NCBI GenBank assembly: GCA_021782065.1
Contig: JAJXVQ010000036.1
Coordinates: forward strand, 1 to 9,937
Source of the DNA: Pseudomonadota bacterium
GTDB taxonomy: Bacteria > Pseudomonadota > Gammaproteobacteria > UBA1113
DNA length: 9,937 nt
Direction of reading: 5' to 3'
In this document: piece by piece, positions 6,696-9,937 of the stretch
Numbering within the stretch: position 1 is the stretch's first letter
Layout: the number at the start of each line of letters is the position of its first letter
Notes under the pieces: model-generated
Databases searched by the model: none
What the model saw: only the letters and a program-made list of their open reading frames with translations
What the model was told of the DNA's origin: nothing
Translations under genes and position numbers: made by a program

Positions 6696-6826
6696 CCGAG
6701 CCGCGACCGTCAGGGAGCGGATATTCCCCAGCCCGCAACGTTTCCCGAGCCGCGACCATCAGTAGCGAAATATTTGAACATCCGCTCCCTGAACATTCTC
6801 CGCTTGCTGACGCGTGCGGCTCGGGA
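6696..6826. repeat. REP-like cluster with nested inverted repeats
   Basis: There are three related GC-rich units: ccgagccgcgaccgtcaggg at 6696-6715 (running to 6720), cccgagccgcgaccatcag at 6744-6762, and an inverted copy at 6801-6826 (cgcttgctgacgcgtgcggc then tcggga). Outer arms ccgagccgc (6696-6704) and gcggctcgg (6816-6824) and inner arms cagggagcggat (6711-6722) and atccgctccctg (6780-6791) are perfectly complementary, so the block can fold as one long stem. It begins 25 nt past the stop of the 885-residue gene, the usual place for REP/BIME elements, where it may protect or end the transcript. Confidence 0.62.
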
Positions 6827-6850
6827 AATCGACGCTCAGTTATAAACAGA

Positions 6851-9508
6851 TTAACTGGGGCCAGGAGTCAAAGGTCGATGATGCACCGCTGTTGGATCGG
6901 CTTCTTCTTTAGGGACCCCCATTATATGTTCGGCCATACTTTTCCCTCCCCCAGCTGGCCTTAACCCAGGACTAGGATTCCCAAAAAGTCTCTTTACCGC
7001 TGACGGCTCGTTTGGCGCGCTGTCGACGGAATGTTGTATCACCGCCGAAACAATTGCTTTACCGCGCTTACTCGGAGGCATTGCTTCTAGTGCGCTTTTT
7101 TGCTTAGCAGTTAAATTGTGAGTCAGTTGCGCCATCAAAGCAGTATCGCCGGAATTCATAATAGCAGTCGCATAGGCTTGCGCTACGGGTGTGTAACGAG
7201 GATCTGTTTTAGCTTTCGTCAAAATAAACTCTAAGGTTTCATTCGCTGGAATAATTTTCCCGTCTTTCTTCATCACAGGCGCAATGTCTTTTTTTAGGGT
7301 TGCTTGGATAACGGAAAGCATTTTGTCCTCATTCACCTTGCCAGCCGTTTTAGGGCAGTCTATATCCACAGCCTTAATGTTCGCTTTCCTAAAGACCGTC
7401 AGCACGGCGTCCACGCCCTTGGTGTGCGCGTCTTTACCGGTGATTTTTACATTACCATCTTTTTCAAACTTGGCTGTATAGCTGCCAGTACCTGGTTTTG
7501 GTTCCAGCGTTCCGCCTTTGTAAATGTCATCCTTATCAACAGGCGTGTAGGCTGTATCGGCTGGTAGGCTGCTATTGTCATTCAATACCGCCATAACCGC
7601 CTTGAAGTCTGTGTGTGAAATTTTAAGTTCTGCTGGAGTATCATGATCATCCTTTAGCCTTTGCATTTTCTCACTATTCAGCTTTAGGTCCTTGTTCATC
7701 TTAAACCATTCATATTTTTTTTGAGCTGATATTACAGCCTGATCTGCGCCAGTTATAAGTCCATTTATTTTTGCGAGTATAAACTCTTGATCTTTCTTTA
7801 GAATTTTAATTAAGTCCTCTCGTGAGATAGTTTGCTCAGGAGGGCCTTGAAGTTCAGCCAGCTTTGTAGCCAGAGGACCGTTGGCGATTAAAGAACTGTT
7901 TCCCATCAATTGGTGTATAGTGGCAATAGTATAAGTCTTAGTGGTATTAGCGCTCAGAACGGCAGCTAAAGCTGATTCGTTTTTTTCTAGCTGAAGATTC
8001 ATTCCTAGTAGTTCATGCCCCATTGAGTCATGGCCTTTAGCATAAACATCGGCCAACAATTTATTCAGAAAGTCTTCTCGTTCTGCAAGCAACTTTTTCT
8101 CTGCAGCTTCGAAATTTTTAATTTTTGAATAATGTTCAATCTCTTTTTCATTGTCTTTCCACTGCTCGGCTAATTCTGGACCTATCTTGCCATCAGCGAT
8201 AAGTTTAGAGACTGCATTAAACGATGCGTCTTCTTGTTTTTGTAGGAAGTCGGAGAGTTCTTTTATAGACATATCTCTCCCGAGGCGATCTCTTTCCGCG
8301 GTAAGAGCAGCCAAATCAGTATCAGATATAGTAACTTTTATATCGTTGCTCAAGCTAGCCATATTACTTATGCCGTTTGCACTATACATAGGATTCTGAT
8401 TCCGCCATCGCTTAAGCGCGTCATTGAGTGCTTTATGTTGATTGTAGGTTGCAAGCGCTTTTTCAACCTCGGCTATCTCTGTGCTAGTGCCTCGCCATTC
8501 GAACTTTGCATTCGTCAGCATTTCTTCTCGACGAGCCAAGTATGGTGCTGCCGCATTACCTAATCTTAATTTTTGTTGTGTATCGTAAATTGCTTGATCT
8601 ATTTTGCCTAAGATTCTTTCGTTTTCGACCCATTGAACAGGACTCTCTTCTCTTCTCATCGCCTCATCAATAGCTACTTTTTGGTTAGCCAATTCGCACT
8701 GCACTAATGCTTTGAGTTCGGGGAGCGGCATGGGCGGGTTTTTTTGAAGTGCAGCTATTACGGCGTTGACATCGCTGCCAACACCTTGCCAAAGGTTGGT
8801 GTACTTAGTAGTAAAGTCAAGGAAAGCCGCAGTTGAAAAAGGAGGTTGTTCTATTGCTGTAAGCAACTCAGTATAGTATTGTTCATTGTTTTGCGCTTGA
8901 GCCCAGGATAGGCTTATTCTTATATGAGTTGCGTCTACCTTTGCTTGCAATAGTTCGTTACGCTTATCAGTGACTTCTTGTTTAAGAGCTTCGAGGTCTC
9001 TTAACTTCGTTTCCAGCTCCGCAGCGGTTGAAGCGGGTTTCTTCGCTATGGCATTGAGTTGGACGAGTTGTTTTTGATGCGGAGTGTCCCCAATGCCGGC
9101 ATGGGCCAACATTTCATTGAAACGATATTGCGTGATGTTGCTCGAGCTAGGCTCAATAGCAGTCTTTCCTCTGGAGGGAGGAGATAGACAATATTGTGCA
9201 CATCTTTGAAGCTGTTCAAGACGGCTGATGACGTCTGCTACTTTTACAGGGTCGGTTGCATCGAGCTGACCCGACGTTAGAGCCATGCTTTGTTGGACTT
9301 GTAACTGTGCTACGGATAATAGGCTTAGCTTAGTTTGTTTACTAAGTCCTTGGGCCGCGCCATTGTAATTCTCAAGATTCTTCTTGAGTAGGTCCATTCC
9401 TGCAGCCACTCTTACAGGATCTTTTGACCTTAATAAAGCTAAAGCTTCCTGGCTTGTAGCCATGAGCTTATTAAGCCACTCTTCCGTGTATTCTTTTGCA
9501 GCTGCCAT
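6851..9508 (-). CDS. 885-residue helical coiled-coil protein, candidate Dot/Icm effector
   Basis: Complete ORF with AGGTG four bases before the ATG, the same arrangement as the first large gene. No known family is recognised. There is no signal peptide or membrane segment. Residues 1-110 contain two similar helical segments, DPVRVAAGMDLLKKNLE (30-46) and DPVKVADVISRLEQLQ (86-101), suggesting an internal repeat. Residues 160-620 are largely helical with coiled-coil stretches (160-195, 345-370, 450-485). Residues 675-720 look like a small alpha/beta unit (YTAKFEKDGNVKITG, then KGVDAVLTVFRKANIKAVDI). I compare it loosely with LPD7-type domains, at low confidence. The last 45 residues are Pro/Gly-rich and disordered-looking, with KEEAD near the end, which could serve as a type IV secretion tail. 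The PmrA-like promoter is the main support for an effector role. Confidence 0.93.
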   Translation of the reverse strand: MAAAKEYTEEWLNKLMATSQEALALLRSKDPVRVAAGMDLLKKNLENYNGAAQGLSKQTKLSLLSVAQLQVQQSMALTSGQLDATDPVKVADVISRLEQLQRCAQYCLSPPSRGKTAIEPSSSNITQYRFNEMLAHAGIGDTPHQKQLVQLNAIAKKPASTAAELETKLRDLEALKQEVTDKRNELLQAKVDATHIRISLSWAQAQNNEQYYTELLTAIEQPPFSTAAFLDFTTKYTNLWQGVGSDVNAVIAALQKNPPMPLPELKALVQCELANQKVAIDEAMRREESPVQWVENERILGKIDQAIYDTQQKLRLGNAAAPYLARREEMLTNAKFEWRGTSTEIAEVEKALATYNQHKALNDALKRWRNQNPMYSANGISNMASLSNDIKVTISDTDLAALTAERDRLGRDMSIKELSDFLQKQEDASFNAVSKLIADGKIGPELAEQWKDNEKEIEHYSKIKNFEAAEKKLLAEREDFLNKLLADVYAKGHDSMGHELLGMNLQLEKNESALAAVLSANTTKTYTIATIHQLMGNSSLIANGPLATKLAELQGPPEQTISREDLIKILKKDQEFILAKINGLITGADQAVISAQKKYEWFKMNKDLKLNSEKMQRLKDDHDTPAELKISHTDFKAVMAVLNDNSSLPADTAYTPVDKDDIYKGGTLEPKPGTGSYTAKFEKDGNVKITGKDAHTKGVDAVLTVFRKANIKAVDIDCPKTAGKVNEDKMLSVIQATLKKDIAPVMKKDGKIIPANETLEFILTKAKTDPRYTPVAQAYATAIMNSGDTALMAQLTHNLTAKQKSALEAMPPSKRGKAIVSAVIQHSVDSAPNEPSAVKRLFGNPSPGLRPAGGGKSMAEHIMGVPKEEADPTAVHHRPLTPGPS

Positions 9509-9742
9509 AATTCACCTCTCTCAAAAATAACTATTTCATCTCATTCCGACCATTGATGTTAAGGGCATTCGGTTTAAGAAACCATCCTGCATCAACACCG
9601 GGCTATAACATCGCGTAAAACTGAACCCCGTGGTTTGTTTCGGGCGGTTCACGAACCGCCCCTACGGGGATTGTGCGTAAACCTAGGTTCATTTCAGCCT
9701 TACGCGACCATTTGCACCTAAATGTGCACTCCTATTAGGGCC
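9509..9742 (-). promoter_or_regulatory. Long 5' leader of the 885-residue gene, with strong hairpin
   Basis: About 230 nt separate the -10 from the start codon. Arms gggcggttc (9642-9650) and gaaccgccc (9653-9661) form a perfect 9-bp palindromic stem centred about 143 nt before the ATG. Outer ccccgt (9626-9631) and acgggg (9664-9669) can extend it. The hairpin and its flanks correspond to 3114-3129 in the other leader. It could be a dispersed palindromic repeat or a shared regulatory structure. The Shine-Dalgarno is at 9513-9517. Confidence 0.5.
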
Positions 9743-9785
9743 ATTATACAATGAATCGGATGAGGATTATTAAGATTTCCTTAAG
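9743..9785 (-). promoter_or_regulatory. PmrA-like box and -10 for the 885-residue gene
   Basis: Read on the minus strand, 9785-9768 is CTTAAGGAAATCTTAATA, again two CTTAA half-sites 11 bp apart. TATAAT is at 9748-9743, 21 nt beyond the second half-site and preceded by ATTG exactly as at 3194-3203. The half-sites and the trailing TAATAATC match those of the first promoter while the spacer bases differ, as expected for a selected regulator site. The regulator itself is not in the window. Confidence 0.72.
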
Positions 9786-9834
9786 ATGCACAAAATTATG
9801 TGTGGTATTGCTCTGTACTGGACAAAAGATTGAA

Positions 9835-9937
9835 TTAGCACAATAAATCTCCAGTTTTAGGGGTAAGAAGTGCAAAGAGAGAGCAGATTTGGGTGATTTT
9901 TTGCTTAGTTTGGGTGAAGATGTCGCGAATAAAATCT
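9835..9937 (-). CDS. 3' end of an unidentified minus-strand reading frame
   Basis: From the right edge a frame of 33 codons runs to a TAA at 9837-9835. It includes DFIRDIFTQTKQ and ends with LLTPKTGDLLC. It stops 50 nt before the PmrA-like box of the next gene, a sensible position for the end of an upstream gene. A second frame is also open from the edge and continues through the promoter, so the choice is uncertain. No family is recognised and the bulk lies outside the window. Confidence 0.3.
   Translation of the reverse strand, partial: DFIRDIFTQTKQKITQICSLFALLTPKTGDLLC

Noticed and set aside
6671..6964. Plus-strand ORF of 97 codons
   Set aside because: It is made of the REP-like cluster plus the antisense of the 3' end of the 885-residue gene.

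Overview
The window looks like a gene-sparse accessory region from a Legionellales-type gammaproteobacterium (Coxiella, Rickettsiella or Aquicella relatives, or Legionella). The strongest clue is regulatory. Two large, unrecognised, coiled-coil-rich proteins are each preceded by a matching PmrA-type direct repeat (CTTAA-N6-CTTAA), about 21-23 nt upstream of an identical ATTGTATAAT -10 region. In Legionella and Coxiella that arrangement marks Dot/Icm type IV secretion components and effectors. No dot/icm gene, rRNA, tRNA or recognisable housekeeping gene is present, so the lineage and the effector role are inferences.

Layout, with all convincing genes on the minus strand. (1) 1-2981: an open-ended coding region of at least 993 residues, free of stops to the window edge. 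It has Ser-rich, Lys/Glu-rich and strongly acidic low-complexity linkers and a long C-terminal coiled-coil region. (2) 2982-3238: its roughly 200-nt leader and PmrA-like promoter. (3) 3239-3493: intergenic, with hairpin element A. (4) 3494-5290: an AAA-ATPase-like/PD-(D/E)XK nuclease-family protein. (5) 5291-6850: about 1.5 kb with no convincing intact gene but full of structure. It holds a 74-nt nested inverted repeat, two groups of REP-like units, hairpin element B (32-bp perfect arms), a possible promoter and structured RNA, two doubtful small ORFs and a broken minus-strand gene remnant. (6) 6851-9508: an 885-residue helical, coiled-coil protein. (7) 9509-9785: its leader and PmrA-like promoter. 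(8) 9835-9937: the 3' end of a further minus-strand reading frame.

The two large proteins share promoter, leader layout (including a hairpin about 140 nt before the start codon) and ribosome-binding site (AGGTG-N4-ATG), but not obvious protein similarity. The simplest reading is two co-regulated candidate effectors under a duplicated or conserved control region, in a repeat-rich island. The nuclease-family gene between them has a different, extended -10 promoter and is probably independent of this regulon.
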